A DNA stretch of 64,000 nucleotides from Filimonas sp. (GTDB lineage: Bacteria; Bacteroidota; Bacteroidia; Chitinophagales; Chitinophagaceae), in NCBI GenBank assembly GCA_017306865.1, contig JAFKHH010000012.1, forward strand, positions 620,001 through 684,000, read 5' to 3'. The notes below the pieces were generated by a model. That model had not been told where the DNA came from and searched no databases. It saw only the letters and a program-made list of their open reading frames with translations. A program made the translations under genes and the position numbers. How positions within the stretch are numbered: the stretch's first letter is position 1; every line of letters starts with the position of its first letter. Below, in pieces: positions 1-7,419 of the stretch.

Positions 1-689
1 AATGTTTTGCTGTACGTATTGCCATTATCATCCTTCTCTCTTGTATCGATCAGGACGATATTGATACGCCTGTTCAGGAATGCCAATTCGCGTAAACGGC
101 CTTCCAATATTTCTTTCTGGTAAGTAGTAGCCTGGAAGATAGAACCATCAGGCCAGAAGTGTACCAACGTACCCGTCTTGTCTGTTTCGCCTATTTCTCT
201 TACCTGGTATTGAGGGATACCTGTATGATATTCCTGTTCAAATATTTTTCCTTCACGGTGTACGGTCACATGCAATACGGTACTCAATGCGTTTACGCAA
301 CTCACACCCACACCATGCAAGCCTCCGGAAACTTTATATGTGTTTTTATCGAATTTACCACCTGCATGAAGTACGGTCATTACCAGCTCCAGCGCACTGC
401 GGTTCTCTTTTTTATTTATACCTGTAGGAATACCGCGTCCATCATCCTGTACACTGATCGAGTTGTCTTCGTGAATAGTAACAGTAATGTTTTTACAGTA
501 ACCGGCAAGCGCTTCATCTATAGAGTTGTCAACCACCTCATAAACAAGGTGGTGCAAGCCTTTTACACCAATATCACCTATATACATCGCCGGCCTTTTC
601 CTAACTGCCTCCAGGCCTTCTAACACCTGGATGCTATCTGCCCCATAAACTGGTTGCTGGGGGACATTCTCATTCGTTTCTTCGCTCAT
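1..689 (-). CDS. gyrB: DNA gyrase subunit B, 5' part (runs off window start)
   Basis: ATPase subunit of gyrase, which introduces negative supercoils together with GyrA. The first 229 codons are visible on the minus strand from the ATG at 687-689. The GHKL ATPase motifs are in order: [10 protein letters not shown] with the Mg-binding Asn at residue 55, DDGRGIP near 82-88, and [14 protein letters not shown] near 120. The start region with [17 protein letters not shown] is GyrB-type rather than ParE-type. The start is the ATG preceded by AACAAAT; there is no Shine-Dalgarno site, as usual in Bacteroidota. The gene continues to the left of the window. Confidence 0.95.
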   Translation of the reverse strand, partial: MSEETNENVPQQPVYGADSIQVLEGLEAVRKRPAMYIGDIGVKGLHHLVYEVVDNSIDEALAGYCKNITVTIHEDNSISVQDDGRGIPTGINKKENRSALELVMTVLHAGGKFDKNTYKVSGGLHGVGVSCVNALSTVLHVTVHREGKIFEQEYHTGIPQYQVREIGETDKTGTLVHFWPDGSIFQATTYQKEILEGRLRELAFLNRRINIVLIDTREKDDNGNTYSKT

Positions 690-734
690 ATTTGTTATGT
701 CGTCGCTTGTTTTAAGTTTAATTTGGCAATCCCG

Positions 735-742
735 CGAAAGTA
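735..742 (-). promoter_or_regulatory. Candidate gyrB promoter -7 box
   Basis: On the minus strand this reads TACTTTCG, one base from the Bacteroidota consensus TAnnTTTG, and lies 45 nt upstream of the gyrB ATG. A TTTA about 19 nt further upstream could serve as the -33 element. The same TACTTTCG variant precedes nrdJ in this window. Confidence 0.45.
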
Positions 743-772
743 CGAAAAATAAAGGGTTTTTTAAAGGAAATC

Positions 773-808
773 AAGCCCTTGGAACGTGAAAGTTGAGGGC
801 TTTTTTTT
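773..808 (+). terminator. Terminator-like hairpin with T-run and no upstream gene
   Basis: AAGCCCTT (773-780) pairs with GAGGGCTT (795-802), followed directly by a run of eight T on the plus strand (801-808). No plus-strand gene precedes it, because gyrB is transcribed the other way. It may end a short divergent transcript or be incidental. Confidence 0.4.
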
Positions 809-848
809 AACGTTTTAAGGAGATAAAATGGGGATAACTCAGGGTAGG

Positions 849-1031
849 TACGAAGTACTAAGTTAGAAGTACAAAGTGGGGATGGTTTGTTGCAATTGTT
901 CAATGGTTAAATTGTTTAATTGTTAGGTGTGCTTAAACAACAATTAAACAATTTAACCATTGAACAATGTAGTCCATTCCATTTCTTCCGCATTCCGAAA
1001 ATGCCATTCCGTGTTCAACTTCTAACTTCGT
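849..1031. repeat. W6 word repeat with outer inverted copy
   Basis: The words CTAAGTTAGAAGTAC near 858 and ACTTCTAACTT near 1017 are complementary, so they nest around the W1 hairpin at 895-968. Related W6 words occur near 6399 and 63791. The 690-1142 gap holds only this, the W1 hairpin, the terminator-like hairpin and the two flanking promoters; no credible ORF was seen. Confidence 0.55.
895..968. repeat. W1 hairpin, perfect 30-bp arms
   Basis: The arms at 895-924 and 939-968 are exact reverse complements over 30 bp with a 14-nt loop. The vocabulary (ATTGTT, CAATGGTTAAATTGTT) recurs in at least nine other gaps of the window, but never in the same order. There is no ORF and no T-run typical of an intrinsic terminator. 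Confidence 0.9.
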
Positions 1032-1127
1032 CCTCGCAATGCTCGGCGGATGTCACGTGAGTGTCATTTAATGAGCGTTCAGGATCAGTAGATTAGACAG
1101 GAACCATATTGTTAAGTGTAGATACAT

Positions 1128-1135
1128 TAGTTTTG
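1128..1135 (+). promoter_or_regulatory. Candidate promoter -7 box of the AraC gene
   Basis: TAGTTTTG matches TAnnTTTG exactly. An ATTG at 1108-1111 is a possible but closely spaced -33 element. Transcription would begin about 1140, so the first ATG (1143) would be essentially leaderless. Confidence 0.5.
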
Positions 1136-1142
1136 CATCGCT

Positions 1143-2066
1143 ATGTTACAGGCATTAGACATACTCAAAGTTGCGCACCGCAACACCATCGAGCCAACAA
1201 TGAACCTCCTTCATATGAAGGAGCAACACATTCCCGGTTCTATTCAGTATGTTATACGCCGTTACTATGCACAGCAGCAATGGAATAGTAATGATACCGG
1301 TATGCTGGTATATCATTACAGTGAAAAAACACCTAACGAAAACTTCTTAGAGCTTCGTTACTGCATCAGTGGCAACAAATATTGTTTTGAAAAAAGCTGT
1401 GCTCAATGTTCAGAGCTGCCGACACAGAACTGCAGTGGCAAGCATGAAACAGTAGATGTATTTTCTTTTCATTTCTCTTCTAAATTCCTTCATCAGTTCG
1501 TTCATAATGTAAAGCTCTCCAACCGAAAGGATGAAGTGCTGGCATTTAAGCATCCCAATTCATTTACCAAGATCTTTCCTGTATGCAGCCGTAAACGTAT
1601 GTCGCTGGATTCCTTACTGAATCATAGCTACACAGGCTCGTTGGAAAATATTTTTGTAAATGCTAAGGTGCATGAACTGCTTCTTTATAGTTTGGAGTGT
1701 CTGGTAGATGAAAAAGAAGAAGGTTTCTCTTGTAAGTTCCTCGCTGATGAAAGCGGTCGCGACCGCATTTACCAGGCAAGAGACATCCTGTTGAAACACA
1801 TTGGTGATCCCATCACCATTAAAGAACTGAGCCGTAAGGTAGCCATGAATGAATGCTATCTGAAAAAAGGATTTAAAGAAGTATTTGGTACAACCATATT
1901 CGACTTTTACCAGCAGCAAAGAATGGAGCATGCCAAGTACCTGCTCTACGAAAAATCGCTCAGTGTAACCGACGTTTCTGCATTGCTCGGTTATTCATCT
2001 ATCTCACATTTCTCCGCAGCATTTAAGAAGCATACGGGGTTGAAGCCGTGTGATCTTATTAAGTAA
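1143..2066 (+). CDS. AraC-family transcriptional regulator with cysteine cluster
   Basis: The C-terminal 100 residues form an AraC double helix-turn-helix (ITIKELSRKVAMNECYLKKG, then VTDVSALLGYSSISHFSAAF). The N-terminal sensor region is unlike sugar-binding AraC proteins. It carries cysteines at 74, 81, 86, 89 and 97, a possible metal, Fe-S or heme-sensing site (inference). It stands at the edge of the heme cluster, convergent with the DUF6686-like gene and next in line after the leftward hem genes, so heme or iron control is the obvious hypothesis. The start is uncertain: the ATG at 1143 would be leaderless, and ATGs at 1200 (Met20) and 1215 (Met25) are alternatives. Its stop codon touches a W2 hairpin. 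Confidence 0.85.
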   Translation: MLQALDILKVAHRNTIEPTMNLLHMKEQHIPGSIQYVIRRYYAQQQWNSNDTGMLVYHYSEKTPNENFLELRYCISGNKYCFEKSCAQCSELPTQNCSGKHETVDVFSFHFSSKFLHQFVHNVKLSNRKDEVLAFKHPNSFTKIFPVCSRKRMSLDSLLNHSYTGSLENIFVNAKVHELLLYSLECLVDEKEEGFSCKFLADESGRDRIYQARDILLKHIGDPITIKELSRKVAMNECYLKKGFKEVFGTTIFDFYQQQRMEHAKYLLYEKSLSVTDVSALLGYSSISHFSAAFKKHTGLKPCDLIK

Positions 2067-2137
2067 TTTGAAATTTATGATTTGAGATTTGAAATGAGTA
2101 TCCGCTCATCTCAAATTTTAAATTTCAAATCTCAAAT
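2066..2137. repeat. W2 hairpin between convergent genes, overlapping both 3' ends
   Basis: Arms at about 2066-2098 and 2105-2137 are built from TTTGAGATTTGAAA words and pair imperfectly. The right arm supplies the last codons (Phe-Glu-Ile-stop) of the minus-strand CDS ending at 2125. Its position between convergent genes suggests it may act as a bidirectional terminator. Confidence 0.8.
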
Positions 2138-2457
2138 AGAGAGATCAACTCCAATGACTGCATCTCCGTGTCCGCATTTTCCAACATCGAATTAAATGAC
2201 GCTAGTTCTGTTTTAGAGAAAAGTAGTTTAATGCCATCACAAGGCGTAGGTATCACAATACCTTTTTTGTACTCCGGCATCTCTGTGTCCGCATACATTT
2301 CCTGCATTTGTTTTAGCCAAAAACGAAATGCGTCAAACTCATCTCTTGGGAAAGTAAGCATCATATTACCAAAGCCTATTTGTATGTTGTTGCAATGAGC
2401 GCAGCGAACTACATACCCGTGATCGTTGTGATGATAAAGCGTCTGAAAATCGCACAT
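2125..2457 (-). CDS. Small conserved Bacteroidota protein with CxxC (DUF6686-like)
   Basis: A 110-residue protein whose N-terminal part reads VVRCAHCNNIQIGFGNM, a single CxxC pair in a zinc-ribbon-like setting, followed by a helical region rich in Phe and Met. I place it tentatively in DUF6686, a Bacteroidota-restricted family of unknown function. It converges on the AraC gene. The last three residues and the stop codon are written in W2 repeat words, so the native C-terminus may have been replaced. No function is proposed. Confidence 0.7.
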   Translation of the reverse strand: MCDFQTLYHHNDHGYVVRCAHCNNIQIGFGNMMLTFPRDEFDAFRFWLKQMQEMYADTEMPEYKKGIVIPTPCDGIKLLFSKTELASFNSMLENADTEMQSLELISLFEI

Positions 2458-2554
2458 AGATTAGATAATTAACGTGCTACAAACATCAGCAATACCCCCA
2501 TGCCACACAACCCCATTCGGGAAATGTATTGTCGAGATTGGAAAATGAAGTTCT

Positions 2555-2931
2555 TAAATGGTTGTATGGTTGAATTGTTATATTGTTGTTTAAAGACGCG
2601 ATTCGTGTCTTCGCCATAGTCGTCAATTTAAGAAATACGTAAAAGGTCGAAGCGATATTTTTTTCGCCACATAACTTGTCCCGGTAACATACCGGGAGAG
2701 GCATAGGTACAAAGTCACATAGAATAAGTTAAGGTCTATTAAATAATAGTAATGGTCAATTCATTCAAGAAAACATAGATCACATAGGGAGAGCCACTAT
2801 GGGACTCTTTGAGGCCCTTCTGTGCTTCTGTGTCTCTGTGGCAATTCTCTTCTCTCTCTGCGGCCTTTGCGATACTTCCGCGCCTTTGCGTGAAAATAAA
2901 ATGGCTACACAGTCAATTCAACCATGTAGCC
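2555..2931. repeat. Word-repeat region in the 496-bp gap (W1, W5, W1)
   Basis: The gap 2458-2953 contains no credible gene. W1 words occur at 2555-2593 (TATGGTTGAATTGTTATATT) and a long W5 stretch at about 2795-2905 (CTTCTGTG, CTGCGGCCTTTGCGATA, CCTTTGCGTGAAAATAAAAT). A W1-type hairpin follows, with GGCTACA at 2903-2909 pairing to TGTAGCC at 2925-2931. Short ORFs here are translations of the words. Confidence 0.7.
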
Positions 2932-2953
2932 ATTCAACAGTATATCAGTTATT

Positions 2954-4240
2954 CTACAATATCTCTTTCAGACTCTCTTCTGTCGCCTTTATAGTAGCGT
3001 CCAGGTCTTCCTTCGTCAATGCATTGTTCAGGAACCAGCTTTCGAATGCAGAAGGCGGTAAGTACACGCCGCGTTTCAGCATAGCATGGAAATATTTTTT
3101 AAACAGCTCATTGTTCGCAGACGCTGCTGTTGCAAAGTCTGTTACCGCATGATCGCTAAAGTGTATGCTGATCATAGAACCTAAATGATTGATCACATAA
3201 GGTGTACCTGATGCTTTCAGCACCCTATCCAGCCCATCTTTCAGGTAAGCTGCTTTTTCATCCAGTTCTTTCAACAACTGAGGTTGTTCGTTCAGGATAG
3301 AAAGTAATGTATATCCAGCGATCATAGCGATAGGATTGCCGCTTAATGTGCCTGCCTGGTAAACAGAACCCAATGGGGAAACCACTTCCATAATGTGACG
3401 TTTGCCGCCAAATGCGCCCACCGGCATACCTGCACCAATTACTTTACCATAAGTGATCAGATCTGCATCTACGCCTAATTTTTCCTGCGCGCCACCTTTT
3501 GCTAAACGGAAACCGTTCATTACTTCATCAAAAATGAAAACGATATTTTCAGTGTCACATATTTTGCGGATGCCTTCTAAGAAGCCTGGTGCAGGAAGAA
3601 TACAACCCATGTTGCCCGCTACAGGTTCAACAATAATAGCTGCTATCTCATTTTTATTTTCTGCAACCAATTGTTCTACTGCTGCCAGGTCGTTGTAAGC
3701 ACACGTTAATGTATCTGCACTTACACCAGCCGTAACACCCGGAACAGTTTGAATATTAAATGTGGCAACGCCGCTACCGGCTTTTACTAAAAAGCTATCA
3801 GCGTGGCCATGATAACAACCTTCGAATTTGATGATCTTATTTTTGCCAGTATAGCCTCTCGCTACACGTATTGCACTCATACAGGCTTCTGTGCCGCTGC
3901 TCACCATACGGATCAGGTCTACATTCGGAACCATGCTGATGATCAGCTCGGCCATTTTTATTTCCAGTTCTGTAGGCGCGCCGTAAGAAGTGGAATACAC
4001 AGCCTGCTCCTGTATTGCTTTTACTACTGGTTCGTAAGCATGCCCCAGGATCATTGGCCCCCAGGATGCGATATAGTCTATATGTTTATTCCCATCTACA
4101 TCATACAAATAAGCGCCCTTCGCCTCTTTGATAAATAAAGGCGTACCACCCACACTTTTAAATGCCCTTACCGGAGAGTTTACACCTCCCGGAATACTCT
4201 GCTGCGCACGCTCGAACAGTTGTTGACTTTTTTCGTACAT
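2954..4240 (-). CDS. hemL: Glutamate-1-semialdehyde 2,1-aminomutase
   Basis: PLP enzyme converting glutamate-1-semialdehyde to 5-aminolevulinate, the second step of the C5 heme route; cytoplasmic. The 428 residues match the usual length. SSGTEA at 114-119, the FDEVMNGFR segment near 237-245 and the PLP lysine K266 in TYGKVIGAG are all present. A longer frame reaches 4372, but its extra 44 residues are encoded by the W3 hairpin and the end of the preceding gene, so the ATG at 4240 (MYEKSQQLFERAQQ) is chosen. It is the most distal hem gene of the leftward run, about 8 kb from hemA. Confidence 0.96.
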   Translation of the reverse strand: MYEKSQQLFERAQQSIPGGVNSPVRAFKSVGGTPLFIKEAKGAYLYDVDGNKHIDYIASWGPMILGHAYEPVVKAIQEQAVYSTSYGAPTELEIKMAELIISMVPNVDLIRMVSSGTEACMSAIRVARGYTGKNKIIKFEGCYHGHADSFLVKAGSGVATFNIQTVPGVTAGVSADTLTCAYNDLAAVEQLVAENKNEIAAIIVEPVAGNMGCILPAPGFLEGIRKICDTENIVFIFDEVMNGFRLAKGGAQEKLGVDADLITYGKVIGAGMPVGAFGGKRHIMEVVSPLGSVYQAGTLSGNPIAMIAGYTLLSILNEQPQLLKELDEKAAYLKDGLDRVLKASGTPYVINHLGSMISIHFSDHAVTDFATAASANNELFKKYFHAMLKRGVYLPPSAFESWFLNNALTKEDLDATIKATEESLKEIL

Positions 4241-4253
4241 AAGGATTGTTTTT

Positions 4254-4313
4254 GTGAGTGGTGAGTTGTCAATGGTGCGTAATTCACTCACTACTGACAA
4301 CTCACCACTGACG
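4254..4313. repeat. W3 hairpin between hemL and the upstream gene
   Basis: AGTGGTGAGTTGTCA at 4257-4271 is the exact complement of 4295-4309, and the arms extend imperfectly on both sides. It uses the same W3 vocabulary as 13147-13210 and 14927-14960. Confidence 0.85.
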
Positions 4314-4316
4314 CTA

Positions 4317-4721
4317 TTAAATATTCCCCGTCTTCGGCTTCGGTCCGAAAATATCTTCTTTCTTTTCTTCAATAATTTCCAGGCATAAGAGATGGTTACC
4401 TATGGAATAATCTGCCAGGTCATTCAGGTAAGTTTCATCCCAGCCAAAATCCCTGCTCTCCAACACAGCCTGGGCTTTGCCACCTTTCAGTTTTTCCAGT
4501 TGTTTCTGTGTCCAGTTCCATGTTTTCAGGGAATCTTTTTCCAGGTGTTTCAGGCTTACAATATCCAGTGTTCTTAGTTTTTCTCGGATAATGTCTTCTT
4601 TCAGCTCCTTTTTGATATCTAAAATTTCTTCTGCTGTTTCAGTTTGTTTCACGTCAGTCAAAATATTTATTATTAAGGGTTTTACCAATTTATACGTCAT
4701 CGCTTCCTGCCATTTAAACAT
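4317..4721 (-). CDS. Uncharacterised protein inside the heme run
   Basis: A 134-residue soluble, charged protein with a helical, coiled-coil-like middle (TAEEILDIKKELKEDIIREK), no signal peptide and no recognised motif. The ATG at 4700 (Met8) is an alternative start. It lies between the YciI-like gene and hemL on the same strand. A possible -7 variant box TAATTTCG sits at 4745-4752, so it may have its own promoter. Confidence 0.7.
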   Translation of the reverse strand: MFKWQEAMTYKLVKPLIINILTDVKQTETAEEILDIKKELKEDIIREKLRTLDIVSLKHLEKDSLKTWNWTQKQLEKLKGGKAQAVLESRDFGWDETYLNDLADYSIGNHLLCLEIIEEKKEDIFGPKPKTGNI

Positions 4722-4812
4722 TCTTTAGCGGCCGTTAACGCCGGCGAAATTATAATAAGTAGACTGACGAGCAGAGGGTGTAAATGTTTTTTTATTAACA
4801 ACTATTACAACC

Positions 4813-4871
4813 GTTTCAAAAGTTGAAATGTTTCACCGTTTCATAATGAAACATTGAAACCTCTGAAACTT
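4813..4871. repeat. W8 repeat hairpin
   Basis: Built from GTTTCA/TGAAAC words: AATGTTTCA...TGAAACATT forms the core near 4826-4855, with looser outer arms. It ends directly at the stop codon of the YciI-like gene (4872). A second W8 locus lies at 7367-7416. The rest of the 4722-4871 gap shows only the possible promoter box. Confidence 0.75.
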
Positions 4872-5165
4872 TTAATCTTCTTTCTCCAGCGCATCAAACG
4901 CCTTCGTTTTCTTCGTTGCTTTAAATTCTATGACACGGTAATCCGCCAATCCTTTTTGTTGGAATGGGTCTTCCTGTAAAATATCTTCAATTTGCTTTCT
5001 CGTTTTCCCCACAGCGAGAATGATCCCGCCATCTCTCGGTTCCTTTCTGCCCGAAGCCACAAAAGTACCCGACTGGTAATATTTTTCCAGGAATGCAACA
5101 TGTGGCGCCATGTGCGCATCAATTTCTGCCGTAGATACCTTGTAGGTTAGTTCGATGATAAACAT
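4872..5165 (-). CDS. YciI-like protein
   Basis: A 97-residue protein of the YCII/dimeric alpha-beta barrel family: FIIELTYKVSTAEID at the start, then MAPHVAFLEKYYQSG and a conserved GRKEPRDGGIILA strand with an Asp. Some family members act on small dehalogenation or muconolactone-like substrates; the role here is unknown. The family normally spans 90-100 residues, so the gene is complete. It is on the same strand as the hem genes, 141 bp from hemB. Confidence 0.85.
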   Translation of the reverse strand: MFIIELTYKVSTAEIDAHMAPHVAFLEKYYQSGTFVASGRKEPRDGGIILAVGKTRKQIEDILQEDPFQQKGLADYRVIEFKATKKTKAFDALEKED

Positions 5166-5234
5166 ACGATAGCGTTTTTATGGTAAGATGTTATTAATAT
5201 CGAACAAGGAGCAAGGAATATCGAACGTTGAATC

Positions 5235-5312
5235 TTTTGTGATCTTTGTGCAATCCTTGTGTGCCTTGTGGTTAATTGTCTTGGTGTGTCTTTCTGTCTT
5301 CGTGCCTTAGTG
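5235..5312. repeat. W5 word repeat overlapping the hemB 3' end
   Basis: Words such as TTTGTGATCTTTGTGCAATC and CCTTGTGGTTAA run into the last codons of hemB. The same phrase with substitutions stands at 57515-57557, over 50 kb away. Confidence 0.75.
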
Positions 5313-6287
5313 GCCCTGCAGCAACTGAACAGCCGACTTCGCGAAATACGTCGCTATCAGATCCGCCCCTGCACGCTTAATAGAAGTAAGGCTTTCGACA
5401 ATGGCCTTGTTCTCATCCAGCCAGCCCATTTTTGCCGCAGCTTTGATCATGGCATATTCACCACTTACATGATAAGCGCTTACAGGAACTTCTACCGTAT
5501 TTTTTATTTCACGGATAATGTCGAGATACGCCATTGCAGGTTTTACCATTACAATGTCTGCACCTTCTTCTATATCCATCAACGTTTCCTTAATAGCTTC
5601 TGTACGGTTGGCGTAATTCATCTGGTATGTTTTCTTATCACCAAAACCTGGTGCGCTATCCAGTGCATCGCGGAAAGGACCGTAGAAGCAAGAAGCATAT
5701 TTAGCACTATACGACATAATGCCCACCTTCCTGAAATTGTTTTGTTCCAGTGCTTCGCGAATAGCTCCAATGCGTCCGTCCATCATATCGCTTGGCGCTA
5801 CAAAGTCTGCGCCCGCTTCTGCATGGCTCACACTCATTTTTACCAAAGCCTCAACAGTTTCGTCGTTTACGATCTCGCCATCTTTTACGATGCCATCATG
5901 TCCGTAAGAAGAATAGGGGTCAAGCGCTACATCCGTCATTACGATCATGTCAGGCACAGCATCTTTAATCGCCTTAATGCTACGCTGCATCAGACCGTTT
6001 TTATTCCATGCCTCTTTGCCTGTATTGTCTTTCCATTCATCTTTACACTTGATAAAAAGCAATACACTCTTTATACCCAGGCCCCACAATTCTTTTACTT
6101 CAGCTATTGTATTATCCAGACTGTTACGGTAATAACCTTGCATAGAAGCAATTTCTGTTTTTACATTTTCTCCCTCGTCAATAAACAATGGCGCGATAAA
6201 ATCATTTGGCGTCAAAATCGTTTCCGCAACCAGGCTCCTGATAGAAGCGTTTGTTCTTAATATCCTGTTTCTTCTTTGTAAATACAT
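5307..6287 (-). CDS. hemB: Delta-aminolevulinic acid dehydratase (porphobilinogen synthase)
   Basis: Condenses two 5-aminolevulinates to porphobilinogen. The 326 residues contain both active-site lysines: K196 in SYSAKYASCFYGPFR and the Schiff-base K249 in IVMVKPAMAYLD. The metal-site segment at 118-132 is TDVALDPYSSYGHDG, i.e. the cysteine triad of zinc-dependent enzymes is replaced by Asp/Ala. This points to the Mg/K-dependent class (family knowledge applied to sequence). The 143-bp gap to hemF on the upstream side is filled with W1 and W6 words. Confidence 0.97.
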   Translation of the reverse strand: MYLQRRNRILRTNASIRSLVAETILTPNDFIAPLFIDEGENVKTEIASMQGYYRNSLDNTIAEVKELWGLGIKSVLLFIKCKDEWKDNTGKEAWNKNGLMQRSIKAIKDAVPDMIVMTDVALDPYSSYGHDGIVKDGEIVNDETVEALVKMSVSHAEAGADFVAPSDMMDGRIGAIREALEQNNFRKVGIMSYSAKYASCFYGPFRDALDSAPGFGDKKTYQMNYANRTEAIKETLMDIEEGADIVMVKPAMAYLDIIREIKNTVEVPVSAYHVSGEYAMIKAAAKMGWLDENKAIVESLTSIKRAGADLIATYFAKSAVQLLQGH

Positions 6288-6305
6288 GGTATGAATTTGA
6301 AAATG

Positions 6306-6434
6306 CTAAATGGTTAAATTGTTTGATTGTTACATTGTTGTGTGCAGGCAGTTGTACTACTATCAACTTCGTTGTGTCACTCACTTTGTCATTATGTTCG
6401 CTGTTCAACTTTGTACTTGGTACCTTGTACTTTA
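6306..6434. repeat. W1 and W6 words between hemB and hemF
   Basis: W1 words at 6306-6348 (AAATGGTTAAATTGTTTGAT) and W6 words at 6399-6434 (CAACTTTGTACTTGGTACC). The W6 phrase contains the hemF stop codon at 6432-6434. No clear hairpin is formed by the W1 part alone. Confidence 0.65.
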
Positions 6435-7346
6435 ACTAACCCACTCTACCGGCGTCAAACATGCCTGTAACAGTTTATCCTCTTCGCTTCCTGCTGTTGG
6501 CTGATAATCGTACTCAAAACGAACCGTAGGGGGCAGGCTCATTAAGATACTTTCTGTTCTGCCGTTTGTTTTCAGGCCGAAGATCGTGCCGCGGTCGTGT
6601 ACCAGGTTAAACTCTGTGTAACGCCCTCTTCTGATTTCCTGCCAGTGCTTTTCTTTTTCTGTATATGGTGTGTTTTTTCTTTTATCTGCAATAGGTATGT
6701 AAGATTCTATGAAACCATAACCGCAAGACTTAGCGAAGTTCATCCAGAACACAATGTCTTTTTCTCCCTCAGGCTTTTTATGATCATAGAAAATGCCACC
6801 AATGCCGCGGCGTTCATTATTGCGATGCTTATTCACGAAGTAATTATCACATTCCTTTTTAAAATCAGTATAAAAATGAATGTCATAGTCGTCGCAAATA
6901 TCCTTGTATGTTTTATGAAAATGTTTTGCGTCCTCTTCAAACAAGTAATAAGGCGTTAAGTCCGTGCCGCCACCAAACCAACGGTCTGTTACAGTGCCAG
7001 CCGCATCGTACAATTCAAACATCCTGTAGTTGCAGTGCACAGTAGGTACAAAAGGATTTGCAGGGTGCAATACTAAACTGAGACCGCAGGCAAACCATTT
7101 ATCTCCTTTTATGTTTAACTGCGTGCGCATAGCATCAGTTACATCGCCATATACAACGGACGTGTTTACGCCTCCCTTCTCAAACACGTTGCCATTTGCA
7201 ATCACACGCGTTTTGCCGCCACCGCCGCCATCTCTTTCCCATTTGTCTTCTACAAATTTTTCCTTCCCATCACAAGCCTCCAATGCAGTGCAAATATCAT
7301 CCTGCAACCTGTGAATAAATGAAATCCAGTCTTCTTTTGTACTCAT
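6432..7346 (-). CDS. hemF: Oxygen-dependent coproporphyrinogen III oxidase
   Basis: Oxidative decarboxylation of coproporphyrinogen III to protoporphyrinogen IX using O2. The 304 residues match HemF: GGGGKTRV near the start, SLVLHPANPFVPTVHCNYR, WFGGGTDLTPYY, and GRYTEFNLVHDRGTIFGLKTNGRTESILMSLPP near the C-terminus. The frame can be extended to 7373, but the extra nine residues come from W8 words. The ATG at 7346 (MSTKEDW) is therefore used. Presence of HemF means at least this step is aerobic. Confidence 0.96.
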   Translation of the reverse strand: MSTKEDWISFIHRLQDDICTALEACDGKEKFVEDKWERDGGGGGKTRVIANGNVFEKGGVNTSVVYGDVTDAMRTQLNIKGDKWFACGLSLVLHPANPFVPTVHCNYRMFELYDAAGTVTDRWFGGGTDLTPYYLFEEDAKHFHKTYKDICDDYDIHFYTDFKKECDNYFVNKHRNNERRGIGGIFYDHKKPEGEKDIVFWMNFAKSCGYGFIESYIPIADKRKNTPYTEKEKHWQEIRRGRYTEFNLVHDRGTIFGLKTNGRTESILMSLPPTVRFEYDYQPTAGSEEDKLLQACLTPVEWVS

Positions 7347-7366
7347 GAATAAATCGTTTAAAAATT

Positions 7367-7416
7367 GTTTCAATGTTTCATGATGAAACGTGTAAACTTC
7401 TGAAACCAGTGAAACT
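7367..7416. repeat. W8 repeat hairpin
   Basis: GTTTCAATGTTTCATGATGAAAC forms a short palindrome near 7368-7389, followed by further TGAAAC words. It uses the same vocabulary as 4813-4871 and fills the gap between hemF and the hydrolase gene. Confidence 0.7.
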
Positions 7417-7419
7417 GTA

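Noticed and set aside
159-623. 154-residue plus-strand frame at the window start
   Set aside because: Lies opposite gyrB, which reads through with all GHKL motifs intact.
2486-2704. 72-residue minus-strand ORF
   Set aside because: Made largely of W1 repeat words; no motif and no promoter.
4241-4372. N-terminal extension of hemL
   Set aside because: The extra 44 residues are translated W3 hairpin and overlap the preceding gene; family proteins start at the ATG 4240.
5259-6260. 333-residue plus-strand frame over hemB
   Set aside because: Antisense shadow of hemB, whose catalytic motifs are complete; composition rich in His, Cys and Phe is typical of a shadow.
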